A stretch of DNA of 64,000 nucleotides, taken from assembly GCA_963763755.1 (NCBI GenBank), contig CAVXQE010000006.1, positions 186,001 through 250,000 of the forward strand, in the 5' to 3' direction. This document shows, piece after piece, positions 18,025-27,059 of this stretch. A program made the translations under genes and the position numbers. Numbering within the stretch: the first letter of the stretch is position 1; the number at the start of each line of letters is the position of its first letter. The notes beneath the pieces were generated by a model, which ran no database searches, had not been told where the DNA came from, and saw only the letters and a list, made by a program, of their open reading frames with translations. The stretch is from Gaiellasilicea sp963763755. GTDB lineage: Bacteria; Actinomycetota; Thermoleophilia; Gaiellales; Gaiellaceae.

Positions 18025-18985
18025 GAAGCGACTCGGTCAAGCGGTCGAGCGCCCGAACGACCATCGCGCCGTCCTCGGCGACCTTGCCTCGATCGCCGTC
18101 GCCCGCGATCAGTGCGAGGAACGCCTCGCACTCGAGCCGCAGCGGCTCCGACGTGTCGATCTTCGGGATGTGGATGTCGCCGGTCCGCGTCTGCCACTCG
18201 CCGTAGCCGGCCGACTGCTTCCACGGGCCCTTCTCGTACACGGTCACCTTCCGCTCGAACTCCATGTCGTCGAAGACGACCATCTTCTCGTTGCCGACGA
18301 CGGTCATCCGCCGCATCTTGTGCGGGTCGAGCCACGACAGGTGCATGTGGGCGATCTTGCCGGACGGGAAGCGGAGGTAGCAGAAGACGACGTCCTCGAC
18401 GCCCTTGTTGAGGAAGTCGCGGCCGTGCGCGACCGCCTCGACCGGATCCTCGCCGATCAGCCAGAGGATGACCGACAGGTCGTGGACGCCGAGCGACCAG
18501 AGCGCGTTCTCGTTCGCGCGCACGATCCCGAGGTTCTGCCGGTTCGTGTAGACGCAGAGGACGTCGCCGAGCTCTCCGGCGTCGACGAGCTCCTTCAGCT
18601 TGCGCACGCCGGGGTGGTAGAGAAGAAGATGGCCCGGCATGAGCACGAGGTCGTGCTCGGCGGCGAGCACAACGAGCTCGTCCATCTCGGAGCCCTTCAT
18701 CGCCGGCGGTTTCTCGACGAGGACGTGCTTGCCGGCCTCGAGCGCCTGTTTCGCGAGCGCGTAGTGCGTCGGGACGGGTGTGGCGATGACGACGGCGTCG
18801 AGCTCGGGATCGGCGAGCAGCTCGGCGTAGTCGGCCGTCACGCGTGCGCGCGGGTAGCGCGCGGCGAACGGGGTGTGGTGCTCCTCATCGAGGTCGCAGA
18901 GCCACGTCAGGTCGGCGAGGTTGTCGAAGTTCCTCGCCAGGTTCGGGCCCCAGTAGCCGAGACCGACCAGGCCGACGCGGATCAC
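18017..18985 (-). CDS. Gfo/Idh/MocA oxidoreductase (WbpB/WlbA-like)
   Basis: A 322-residue NAD-dependent sugar oxidoreductase. It has the N-terminal Rossmann motif GLVGLGYWGPNLARNF, the family EKP motif (HVLVEKPPAMK) and GHLLLYHPGVRKLKEL around the catalytic region. GYWGPN and LWSLGVHDLSV are typical of the WlbA/WbpB subgroup that oxidises the C3 hydroxyl of UDP-N-acetylglucosaminuronate. The GTG start overlaps the stop of the dehydrogenase gene (GTGA). The aminotransferase expected between this step and acetylation (WbpE type) is not in the window. Confidence 0.87.
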   Translation of the reverse strand: MIRVGLVGLGYWGPNLARNFDNLADLTWLCDLDEEHHTPFAARYPRARVTADYAELLADPELDAVVIATPVPTHYALAKQALEAGKHVLVEKPPAMKGSEMDELVVLAAEHDLVLMPGHLLLYHPGVRKLKELVDAGELGDVLCVYTNRQNLGIVRANENALWSLGVHDLSVILWLIGEDPVEAVAHGRDFLNKGVEDVVFCYLRFPSGKIAHMHLSWLDPHKMRRMTVVGNEKMVVFDDMEFERKVTVYEKGPWKQSAGYGEWQTRTGDIHIPKIDTSEPLRLECEAFLALIAGDGDRGKVAEDGAMVVRALDRLTESLRA

Positions 18986-20241
18986 AGCTTCCAGACTCGG
19001 TCGCTCGTTCGGCCCTTCTCGCCGGTCGCGTTGCGGAAGTCCACGATCACGGTGTCGCCGTCGACGAGCGCTTGATAGTCGATCCCCTTGTGATCGGTCA
19101 CGATCGCGAGGCAGTCGAACTTCTTCGGCTCGAGCGGCACCGAGGTGAGGCCGAACTCGTGCAGCGCCGGGACGTGCTCGTCGTGGTAGGACACATCGGC
19201 GCCCGCGGTCTGGAGCAGCTCGATCAGCTTCAGGGCCGGGCTCTCTCGCATGTCGCCGATCCCCGGCTTGTACGCCACCCCGAGCACGAGGATCTTCGAG
19301 CCCGAGAGCGAGCGCTGCCTACCGTGGTTCAGCGCCTGCGAGATGAGCGAGCGGCAGTACCAGGGCATGTTCTCGTTCACCTTGCCGGCGAGCTCGATGA
19401 ACTCGGTGTAGAAGTCGTACTCGCGCGCCTTCCAGGTCAAGTAGAACGGGTCGATCGGGATGCAGTGGCCGCCGAGACCGGGGCCTGGCTTGAAGCTCAT
19501 GAACCCGAACGGCTTCGTCGCGGCGGCGTCGACGACCTCCCAGAAGTCGATCTTCATCCGCTCGCAGAGTTGTGCGAGCTCGTTGACGAGGGCGATGTTG
19601 ACCGACCGGAAGATGTTCTCCAGCAGCTTCGTCAGCTCGGCCGACTCGGGTGACGTGACGCGGTGCACGGTGTCGACCGCCGAGCCGTAGAGCTCGGCGG
19701 CGCGCTCGGTGCAAGCCGGTGTCAGCCCGCCGACGACCTTCGGCACGTTCTTCGTCGTCCAGTCCTCGCGGCCCGGATCGACGCGCTCGGGCGAGAAGGC
19801 GAGATTGAAGTCCTCGCCGACCGTGAGGCCGGAAGCCTCGAGCCGCGGCAGGATCTCCTCACGCGTCGTGCCGGGATAGGTCGTCGACTCGAGCACGACC
19901 AGGTGGCCCTTGCGCAGCCGCTTGGCGACCTCCTCGGCGGCCCTGTTCACGATCGAGAGGTCCGGCTCGCGCTGCTTCGAGAGCGGCGTCGGCAGCGCGA
20001 TCAGGATCGCGTCGGCGTCGCGCAGCTCGTCGTAGTCCGTCGTGGCTCGCAGCCCATGGTCGTCCACGAGCCGCTTCAGCGTCTCGGAGGGAACGTCCTC
20101 GATGTAGCTCTCGCCGCGGTTCAGCATCGCCACACGCTCGGCGTCGCGATCGACGAGGAGCACGCTTCGGCCCGCCTCGGCGAACACCTGGGCGAGTGGG
20201 ACGCCGACGTAGCCGGCTCCGATGATGGCGACGTCGGTCAT
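18982..20241 (-). CDS. UDP-N-acetyl-sugar 6-dehydrogenase (WbpA/WecC-like)
   Basis: Oxidises C6 of a UDP-N-acetylhexosamine to the uronic acid with 2 NAD+. It is 419 residues. It has the Rossmann motif IIGAGYVGVPLAQ, the motif ESTTYPGTT, a Lys region around AELTKLLENIFR, and the catalytic Cys in GPGLGGHCIPIDP. A second NAD-binding-like domain carries VLGVAYKPGIGDMRESP. It is the first gene of a three-gene - strand operon with 4 and 8 nt overlaps. Which hexosamine is used (GlcNAc or ManNAc) cannot be read from the sequence; the WbpB/WbpD neighbours favour UDP-GlcNAc. Confidence 0.9.
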   Translation of the reverse strand: MTDVAIIGAGYVGVPLAQVFAEAGRSVLLVDRDAERVAMLNRGESYIEDVPSETLKRLVDDHGLRATTDYDELRDADAILIALPTPLSKQREPDLSIVNRAAEEVAKRLRKGHLVVLESTTYPGTTREEILPRLEASGLTVGEDFNLAFSPERVDPGREDWTTKNVPKVVGGLTPACTERAAELYGSAVDTVHRVTSPESAELTKLLENIFRSVNIALVNELAQLCERMKIDFWEVVDAAATKPFGFMSFKPGPGLGGHCIPIDPFYLTWKAREYDFYTEFIELAGKVNENMPWYCRSLISQALNHGRQRSLSGSKILVLGVAYKPGIGDMRESPALKLIELLQTAGADVSYHDEHVPALHEFGLTSVPLEPKKFDCLAIVTDHKGIDYQALVDGDTVIVDFRNATGEKGRTSDRVWKL

Positions 20242-20301
20242 CGGCGCGCAATCGTACAGAGAGGGGCTGACCTAGGCCTGCCTGGACCGACGCAGGCTGG
20301 C

Positions 20302-20307
20302 TACTAT
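20302..20307 (+). promoter_or_regulatory. -10 element of tRNA-Lys
   Basis: TACTAT lies 11 nt before the first base of the tRNA, the expected position for a -10 box with a short 5' leader. No convincing -35 box was found at the normal distance. Confidence 0.45.
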
Positions 20308-20318
20308 CCTTCGCCGCG

Positions 20319-20391
20319 GGGCCGTTAGCTCAGTTGGTAGAGCAGGGGACTCTTAATCCCAAGGTCGAAGGTTCGAATCCTTCACGGCCCA
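20319..20391 (+). tRNA. tRNA-Lys (anticodon CTT)
   Basis: A 73-nt cloverleaf. The acceptor strands GGGCCGT and ACGGCCC pair fully, and the D arm is GCTC/GAGC. The anticodon loop is CTCTTAA with CTT at positions 34-36. The T arm reads GAAGGTTCGAATCCTTC. The discriminator is A, and the 3' CCA is not fully encoded (CCT follows). The anticodon stem has a G-A mismatch at its outer pair. It reads AAG codons, the dominant Lys codon in this high-GC genome. A palindromic repeat follows directly. Confidence 0.95.
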
Positions 20392-20453
20392 CCTTGCTGC
20401 GCAGGATGGGAAATCCGCAGGAGCGGATTTCCCATCGCGCTAAGACCCCTGAA
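20392..20453 (-). repeat. REP-like palindromic element, copy 1
   Basis: On the - strand this reads a 17-base left box (TTCAGGGGTCTTAGCGC), then a perfect 14-bp hairpin (20436-20405, loop TCCT), then the right box CTGCGCA. The same left box, hairpin position and right box recur at 25660 and 52285 with different stem sequences. It lies immediately downstream of the tRNA and could act as its terminator or processing signal. Confidence 0.75.
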
Positions 20454-20513
20454 GCTGCGTGGGTCGGATTGGGGGCTCGCTCAGCGTGCGCTCTTGAAAC
20501 AGAATGCCCTCTC

Positions 20514-21740
20514 GTGAAGAACTGGGCCGGGAACGTCACGTATTCGACGAGCGAGATCCTGCGGCCACGTCGGTGGCCGAGGCGCAGGAGCTGGTCGCCG
20601 GCGCCGAGACGATCCGGCCGCTCGGCACGCGGCATTCCTTCAGCCTCGTCGGTGACTCTGCGGGCGTCCTCCTCTCGACCGAAAACCTCAACCGCGTCGT
20701 CGAGATCGGGGACGAGACGGTCACGGTCGAGGCCGGGATCCGCTACGGCGACCTGAGCAGCGCGCTGGAGGAGCACGGCCTCGCGTTGCCGAACCTCGCC
20801 TCGCTGCCGCATGTCTCCGTCGGCGGTGCGATCGCCACGGGCACGCACGGTTCCGGAGCAGGAAACCAGTCGCTCTCCGCCGCGACTGCGTCGCTCGAGC
20901 TCGTCCGTGCGGACGGGTCGATCAGCCGACTCAGTCGCGGCGACGGAGACTTCGACGGCGCCGTCGTGAGCCTCGGAGCGCTCGGCCTCGTGACCCGCGT
21001 GTCCCTCGATGTGATTCCGGCGTTCGTCCTTCGCCAGTACGTCTTCGAGCAGCTTCCCTGGTCGACGGTCGAAACCGACCTGGACGCGATCCTCGAGGGC
21101 GCCTACAGCGTCAGCCTGTTCACGATGTGGGACGAGCCGGCCATCGGTCAGGTCTGGGTGAAGACGACGGAGCAGCTGAGCCCGGGATCGTCGTACTTCG
21201 GTGCGGTGCCCGCGACGCAACCGCGTCACCCCGTGTTGGGAGGACATTGGCAAAACTGCACGGAGCAACTCGGCGCGCCGGGCCCCTCGGGCGAGCGGCT
21301 CCCGCACTTCCGCCTCGGCTTCACTCCCAGCAACGGTGAGGAGCTCCAGACGGAGTATGTGGTGGCGCGCAGGCACGGCGCCGACGCGATTCGGGAACTG
21401 CGACGGCTCGCCGGAGCCGTGTCCCCGTTCCTGCTGACATCGGAGATCCGGACCGTTGCCAAGGACACGCTCTGGCTCAGTCCGTTCTCCGAGCAGGACG
21501 GCATTGCCTTTCACTTCACCTGGAAGCCACTCCTCGACGACGTTCTCACCCTGCTGCCGCAGATCGAGAGCGCACTCGAGCCGTTCGGCGTGCGACCGCA
21601 CTGGGGGAAGCTGTTCGCAGCGTCGGCGGAACACATCGAAGCCGTCTACCCGAAGCTGCCGGACGTTTCGGCAGCTTCTGCAGAAGTTCGATGGCGCCGG
21701 CAAGTTCCGCAACGAGTTCATCGCGCGCTACATCGGCTGA
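20514..21740 (+). CDS. FAD-linked sugar alcohol oxidase (alditol oxidase-like)
   Basis: A flavoprotein of the VAO/PCMH fold resembling alditol (xylitol) oxidases and gulonolactone oxidases, which oxidise a polyol or aldonolactone with O2. The N-terminus NWAGNVTYSTSEILRP is typical of alditol oxidases. GTRHSFS carries the His that usually binds FAD covalently, and SVGGAIATGTHGSG is the FAD-pyrophosphate loop. The C-terminal substrate domain ends in KFRNEFIARYIG. The frame breaks near 20562 (one base missing) and near 21672 (an extra T). Rebuilt length is about 409 residues, normal for the family. The GTG start was chosen to include the conserved N-terminus. Confidence 0.83.
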
Positions 21741-21749
21741 AGCGGCCTC

Positions 21750-22613
21750 TCAGGCGGGGATGTAGGCCATCCGGTCCGGGTGGGGCCCGTCCCGTCCCTC
21801 CTCGCCGCGGTCGAGCGCGTCGATCTTCTCGACGTCGCCGGGGTCGAGCTGAAAGTCGAACAGCTCGAAGTTCTCCTTGATCCGCGCCGGTGTCGTCGAC
21901 TTGGGAAAGACGATGTTGCCGCGCTGGATGTGCCAGCGGAGGGCGACCTGCGCGGGTGACTTGCCGAGCCTGTCGGCGATCTCGTTGAGGGTCGGGTCGT
22001 CGAGAACCTTGCCCTGCGCGATCGGCGCCCACGCCTCGGTCGCGATGCCGTGCGCCCGGTCGTAGGCGTCGACCTCGCTGTTGCCGAAGTACGGATGCAG
22101 CTCGATCTGGTTCACCGCCGGCACGACGTCGCACTCGGCGGCGAGGCGTTCGAGGTGCGCGGCCTGGAAGTTCGAGACGCCGATCGAGCGGGCGCGGCCG
22201 TCCTGACGGAACTCCTCGAGTGTCTTCCACGTCGAGACGAAGTCGCCGTCGTAGAGCGTCGGCAAGGGCCAGTGGATCAGGAACAGGTCGACGTACTCGG
22301 TCTCCAACTCGCTGAGCGTCTGCGCGAATGCCCTGCGAGCGTCGTCCGGTCGGTGGAAGCCGTTGTTGAGCTTGCTGGTGATGAAGACGTCGGCTCGGTC
22401 GAGCCCCGAGGCGCGGACGGCCTCTCCGACCCCTTGCTCGTTGCCGTACATCTCGGCCGTGTCGATGTGCCGGTAGCCGACTTCCAACGCGACGCTCACG
22501 GCCGACGCGGTCTCCTTGGGGGGAATCTGGAAGACGCCAAAACCGAGTTGTGGGATGGCGTGACCGTCGTTGAGATCGATTGTCGGAACGGTGCTCGTGC
22601 GAACGTTGCTCAT
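21750..22613 (-). CDS. Aldo/keto reductase
   Basis: A 287-residue NADPH-dependent carbonyl reductase of the AKR5-like group (2,5-diketo-gluconate reductase relatives). The tetrad is visible: Asp and Tyr in DTAEMYGNE, Lys in ITSKLNNG and His in LIHWPLP. GVSNFQ and the NADP-binding PKSTTPARIKENFELF are typical. The ATG at 22613 was preferred over upstream in-frame codons because the family starts only about 15 residues before LNDGHAIPQLGFG. It converges with the alditol oxidase-like gene (9 nt gap); the two could act on related polyol/carbonyl pairs, but this is only contextual. Confidence 0.9.
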   Translation of the reverse strand: MSNVRTSTVPTIDLNDGHAIPQLGFGVFQIPPKETASAVSVALEVGYRHIDTAEMYGNEQGVGEAVRASGLDRADVFITSKLNNGFHRPDDARRAFAQTLSELETEYVDLFLIHWPLPTLYDGDFVSTWKTLEEFRQDGRARSIGVSNFQAAHLERLAAECDVVPAVNQIELHPYFGNSEVDAYDRAHGIATEAWAPIAQGKVLDDPTLNEIADRLGKSPAQVALRWHIQRGNIVFPKSTTPARIKENFELFDFQLDPGDVEKIDALDRGEEGRDGPHPDRMAYIPA

Positions 22614-22635
22614 CGTTCTCCCTTCCTGATTTCGT

Positions 22636-22680
22636 GCTCCGCAAGATAGGTGATCCACAGGAGCGGGGGCTCGCTGGAAC
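22636..22680 (-). repeat. Degenerate REP-like element
   Basis: The - strand has CCGCTCCTGTGGATCACCTATC followed by TTGCGGAG. The loop, right arm and right box resemble the intact copies, but the left arm and left box are lost. It sits between the aldo/keto reductase and the histidine kinase. Confidence 0.4.
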
Positions 22681-22722
22681 GCCGCCCGTGCGCTTTTCAA
22701 CCGCGAAGGCATTATTCGTCTC

Positions 22723-25600
22723 ATGGATCCTGCTCGCGAGGCTCAGATCGGCGCCGTGCGGCCTGTGGGCACCCCTCTGTCGCCCGACGAGCTGGCATCG
22801 ATCCTCCGGAGCGTCGCAGACGGGATCACCGCTCAAGCCCCCGACGGCAGGCTCGTCTTCGCGAACGACGCCGCCGCACAGATCTGCGGCGTGGAGTCGA
22901 GCGACGAGCTGCTCCACCTCTCGGCGCAGGAGCTGCTCGAGCGGTTCGAGATCATCGGCGAGGACGGCGCGCCGATGCCGGTCGACAAACTGCCGAACCG
23001 GCTCGCGTTCACCGAGCGCTCGCCGCAGGAAGCCGTGCTCGGCTATCGCATCCTTCCGAGCGGCGACGAGCGCTGGTCCGTCCTCCGTTCGACACCGCTC
23101 CTGGACGAGGCGGGCGAGGTGCACCTCGTGATCAACGTCTTCCATGACATCACCGACGAGCGGAGCGCCGAGGCGCGCATCCGCTTCCTGGCCGAGGCGA
23201 GCGCGCTCCTTTCCACCTCGCTCGACTACGAGGCGACGCTCGCCGACCTCGGGCAGCTGCTCGTCCCGCGGATCGCCGACTACTGCATCGTGGACACGAT
23301 CGGCGAGGACGAAGCAAGCCTGCGGCAGGTGGTGATCTCGCACCGGGATCCCGAGCGGGAAGAGCTGCTGCGCGAGCTGCGGAGGCGGTACCCGCCGGAG
23401 GCGAACGAGGCGCATCCGGTGTCGGAGGTGCTGGCGAGCGGTGAGCCGCTCCTGTTCGAGGACGCGCGGGCCGGTGCGCTTTCCCACGCCGCCGTCGACG
23501 AGGAGCATCTCGCGCTCTATCACGCGCTGGACGCGATGTCCTACATCGTCGTGCCGCTCCAGGCGCGAGGCCGGCTGCTCGGGACGATCTCTCTGGGCAC
23601 GGGTGAGTCCGGTCGCCGCTTCGGGAAGAACGATCTCGAGCTCGCGCACGAGATCGCAAGGCGCGCGGCGCTCGCCATCGACAATGCGCGTCTGTTCGGT
23701 GCCGCGCAGGAGTCGTACGCGCAGCTCGACACGCTGCTCGTATCGGCGCCGGTGGGCATCGGCTTCTGGGACCGCGACCTTCGCTTCGTCCGGGTGAACG
23801 ACGCACTTGCCGCGGTCAACCGCAAGACGCCCGAGGAGCACGTCGGCCGAACGCTCGAGGAGGTGATTCCGACGCTCGCCCCGACGCTGCTGCCGCTCTA
23901 CCGGCAGGTACTCGAGTCGGGCGAGCCGCTCATCCACACCGAGTCGACCGACGACGACGCGCTGATCATCGGGGAGCGGCGTCACTGGCTCTCCAGCTAC
24001 TACCCCGTGCGCACCGCCGAGAACGAGGTGATCGGCGTCGGCGCCGTGATCATGGAGATCACCGATCGCCGGCGTGCCGACGATCGCCTGCGCCTGCTCG
24101 CGGAGGCCGGGGAGCTCTTCTCCAGCTCGCTCGACCGGGACGAGATCGCGGCGCGCATCGCTCAGGTGACCGTGCCGCGGCTCGCCGACTCCTGCAACGT
24201 CTTCGTGGCTTCGGCCGATTCCCTCGTGCGCGTCGCCTGCGTGAACAACGACCCCAAGCTGCAGCGGCACCTCGAGTCGCTGCCATCCAGCTATCCGCTC
24301 ACCGGCGAGGGCACCGGCTTGCTCGCGCAGGCCTTTCGCTCGACCGAGTCGGCTCTGTTCAGCACGGTCGAACCGGCAGTACTTCGCGGAGCTCGAACGC
24401 CTCGGCGCCGACCCGAAGCACTTCGAGCCCATCGGCACCCGCTCGCTGATGTTCGTCCCGATCGTTGCCCGCGGGCAGTCGCTCGGCATCCTGACGCTGG
24501 GCTCGCGCCAGGAGAACCGCTTCGAGGAGCCCGACCTCGATCTCGCGCAGGAGCTGGCCCGCCGGGCGGCAGTGGCAATGGACAATGCGCGGCTCGTCGG
24601 CGAGCTGCAGCGCCGCGCCCAGGCTGCGCAGGCGCTCGAGTTCGTCGGCGACGGCGTCTTTCTCGTCGACCGCGACGGCGTCGTCAGGCTCTGGAACCCG
24701 GCGGCAGAGCGGATCACGGGTCTCGCGGAGCGCGTGATCGCCGGAGCGCGCGCGGCGGAGGTTCTCGGCGGATGGCCGCTCGCACAGGCCGCCGACCGGC
24801 AGCAGTCGTTTCCGCTCGACGGGCCCGGCGGTGAGCTGTGGCTCTCGCTGACCGCCGCCGAGTTCCCGCAGGGCACCGTGTACGCGTTCCGAGACCTGAC
24901 CGAGGAGCGGGCCGTCGAGCAGCTGAAGAGCGACTTCGTCTCGACCGTCTCGCACGAGCTTCGGACGCCGCTGGCGGCGATCTACGGCGCGGCGATGACG
25001 CTTCGGCGCGACGACGTCTCGCTCAGCGTCGACCAGGAAGAGGGGATGCTGGACGTGATCTCCGGCGAGTCCGAGCGGCTCGCGCGGATCGTCAACGACA
25101 TCCTGCTGGCGAGCCGGCTCGACTCGGGCGCCGAGGAGGTCTTGATCGGGCGGACCGACGCGACCGAGATCGCGCGCGGCGTCCTCGCAGCCGCTGAGAT
25201 GCATCTGCCGGCGGACATCGAGCTCGTGCTCTCCGCACCCGAGTCGAGCCTGCACGTCCAGGCGGATGCGGACGGCCTGCGCCAGGTGCTCGTGAACCTG
25301 GTCGAGAACGCGGTCAAGTACTCGCCCGGCGGCGGCCGCGTCGAGCTCGAGATCGCGTCAGAGGACGGCCACGCGCGCTTCGCCGTCCGCGACCGCGGGC
25401 TCGGGATCCCGCCCTCCGAGCACGAGCGGATCTTCGAGAAGTTCTTCCGCATCGACCCGAACCTCTCGCGCGGCGTCGGCGGTACCGGGCTCGGCCTCTA
25501 CATCTCGCGGGAGATCGTGCGCCGCATGGGCGGGAGGCTTCGGGTCGAGTCGGAGCCGGGCGCGGGCTCGACGTTCCTCTTCGAGCTGCCCGTCGCCTGA
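22723..25600 (+). CDS. Multi-PAS/GAF sensor histidine kinase
   Basis: A soluble two-component sensor of about 958 residues. Order: PAS (about 25-140), GAF (165-330), PAS (335-445), GAF (460-620), PAS (630-720), HisKA with the phospho-acceptor His in VSHELRTPLAA, and HATPase with N box NLVENAVKYSP, G1 DRGLGIP and G2 GGTGLGLYIS. No TM helix is seen, so it senses a cytoplasmic ligand. The frame breaks near 24372 (extra C in gaaccgg) inside the second GAF domain; both sides are conserved. A CATTAT hexamer 7 nt before the ATG may be a leaderless -10. No response regulator is adjacent, so it is an orphan. A terminator follows. Confidence 0.88.
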
Positions 25601-25606
25601 ACGAGA

Positions 25607-25629
25607 AGAGGCGGCCCAGGGCCGCCTCT
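25607..25629 (+). terminator. Hairpin after the histidine kinase
   Basis: A 10-bp perfect stem (agaggcggcc / ggccgcctct) with a 3-nt loop lies 7 nt after the kinase stop. No long T tract follows, as is common in actinobacteria. Confidence 0.65.
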
Positions 25630-25641
25630 CGATCTCGAGCC

Positions 25642-25658
25642 GGGCCGCGAAGCGGCCC
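25642..25658 (+). terminator. Second short GC-rich hairpin
   Basis: A 7-bp stem gggccgc/gcggccc with loop gaa is followed by cttta. It forms a tandem terminator with the preceding hairpin and runs directly into the palindromic repeat. Confidence 0.5.
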
Positions 25659-25659
25659 C

Positions 25660-25716
25660 TTTAGGGATCTTCGCGCGATGAGCATCCGCTTCCGCGGATG
25701 CTCATCTTGCGCGGAG
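25660..25716 (+). repeat. REP-like palindromic element, copy 2
   Basis: The left box TTTAGGGATCTTCGCGC (25660-25676) is followed by a perfect 13-bp hairpin (25677-25706, loop TTCC) and the right box TTGCGCGGAG. Compared with copy 1 the stem bases differ but remain fully paired, and the boxes are nearly identical. It lies between the convergent histidine kinase and DUF6458 genes. Confidence 0.75.
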
Positions 25717-25718
25717 AA

Positions 25719-25943
25719 CTAGACGCGCGGGCCGTCCTCGACGTAGGTCGTCGTGCGGCGCCGGTCGCCGGCAAGGCCGCCCCAGGACGACCAGAAGATC
25801 ATCGAGAGCACGAGGCCGAGGGCCCCGACGACCATCAGGATCACGCCGATCGTCTGCAGCTCGAGACCCGAGACCGATGTGTTGACTGCCCACGTGAGGA
25901 TCGCCCCGACGGCGATCAAGAAGATGCTGACTCCAAGACCCAT
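25719..25943 (-). CDS. DUF6458-type small membrane protein
   Basis: A 74-residue protein with two hydrophobic helices (IFLIAVGAILTWAV, about 7-20, and IGVILMVVGALGLVLSMIF, about 32-50) and a short basic/acidic tail ending TTTYVEDGPRV. This is the pattern of the small DUF6458 family common in high-GC actinobacteria; its function is not known. The ATG has a strong ribosome binding site (aggagg) 7 nt upstream. The 114 bp upstream separate it from the divergent cytochrome oxidase operon. Confidence 0.8.
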   Translation of the reverse strand: MGLGVSIFLIAVGAILTWAVNTSVSGLELQTIGVILMVVGALGLVLSMIFWSSWGGLAGDRRRTTTYVEDGPRV

Positions 25944-26057
25944 TTCTCGTCCTCCTCGTAGAGGGTTGTGATGCTTGGTGGTGCCCCCGAATGCCGGGGC
26001 CACAGAAGAAACGTTGGGTGCGTCGGATCGGTTACGGCGTGATGTAGGCTCGCCGCG

Positions 26058-27059
26058 GTGCGCAGGGGCTCGATTGTCCGCATCTCGATCTACGGCGTCC
26101 TCGCGGGGATTCTGGCGTCGACCGTTGCCGTGCTCGTGCCCTGGCTGCCGACGTCCGCCTCCGAGGAGATGGACCGGATCGAGTTCACCTTCTGGTTCAC
26201 GACCGTCATCTGCATCGCCGTCTTCTCGGTCGTGGCCGCTGCGATCGTCTATTCGGTGCTCAACTTCCGCGTGCAGCCCGAGGACGAGTCGGATGGGCCG
26301 CCGATCCACGGCCACACGGGGCTCGAGATCGTCTGGACGGCGATCCCGGCGGTGCTCGTCACAGCGATCTCCGTCGTCAGCGCCGTCGTGCTGGCAAAGA
26401 ACGACGACGCCGGCCCGAACCCGCTCCGGATCGCCGTGACCGCTCAGCAGTTCGCCTGGAAGTTCGAGTATCCCGGCAAGAGCCAGGTCACCTCCGGCCA
26501 GCTGGTGCTCCCCGTCGATGTGCCGGCCAAGCTGACGTTGAACTCGGTCGACGTGATCCACTCGTTCTGGGTGCCGGAGTTCGGCCAGAAGTCCGACGCA
26601 GTCCCGGGAATCGAGACCACGCTCGTGATCACGCCGAATCGGACGGGGCAGTTCGCCTTGATGTGCACCGAGCTCTGCGGACTCGGGCACTCGACGATGC
26701 GAGCCCACGTCCGCGTCGTGACCCGCGCCGACTACGACAGGTTCCTGACGAACGCGTCCGCGGGCGCGAGCAAGAATCCGGGCAAGGCTGCGTTCACGAC
26801 GGCCGGCTGCGGGTCCTGCCACACGTTCACGCCGGCGGGCAGCGACGCCAAGGTCGGCCCGAGTCTCGACGCGATCGAGCCCCCGGCGGGGAAGCCGCTC
26901 GAGGAGTTCATCCACCAGTCGATCCTCGAACCGGATGCCGTCGTCGCAGCCGGCTTCCAGCCCGGTGTGATGCCGAAGACCTTCGGGCAAACGCTGTCCG
27001 ACGAGCAGCTTGACGCGCTCGTGCAGTATCTGGTCGACGGACAGAAGGGGAGCAAGTGA
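26058..27059 (+). CDS. ctaC: Cytochrome c oxidase subunit II fused to cytochrome c (caa3 type)
   Basis: Electron-entry subunit of the aerobic terminal oxidase. It is 333 residues with hydrophobic helices near 13-30, 44-70 and 92-112. The periplasmic-side cupredoxin domain carries the CuA ligands H168, C203, E205, C207, H211 and M214 (CTELCGLGHSTM). A C-terminal monoheme cytochrome c domain (CGSCH at 251-255, Met probably in VMPKTF) defines a caa3-type enzyme that needs no separate soluble cytochrome c. The GTG start lies 7 nt after TAGGCT (26045-26050), suggesting a leaderless operon promoter. The stop overlaps ctaD (GTGA). Confidence 0.93.
   Translation: MRRGSIVRISIYGVLAGILASTVAVLVPWLPTSASEEMDRIEFTFWFTTVICIAVFSVVAAAIVYSVLNFRVQPEDESDGPPIHGHTGLEIVWTAIPAVLVTAISVVSAVVLAKNDDAGPNPLRIAVTAQQFAWKFEYPGKSQVTSGQLVLPVDVPAKLTLNSVDVIHSFWVPEFGQKSDAVPGIETTLVITPNRTGQFALMCTELCGLGHSTMRAHVRVVTRADYDRFLTNASAGASKNPGKAAFTTAGCGSCHTFTPAGSDAKVGPSLDAIEPPAGKPLEEFIHQSILEPDAVVAAGFQPGVMPKTFGQTLSDEQLDALVQYLVDGQKGSK

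Noticed and set aside
20334..20756. A + strand protein starting within the tRNA (MVEQGTLNPKVEGSNPSRP)
   Set aside because: It is a translation of tRNA-Lys and the REP element; only the part after 20514 belongs to a real gene.
20514..22613. A polyol catabolism operon of alditol oxidase and aldo/keto reductase
   Set aside because: The two genes are convergent, so they are not one operon; a functional link is only conjecture.
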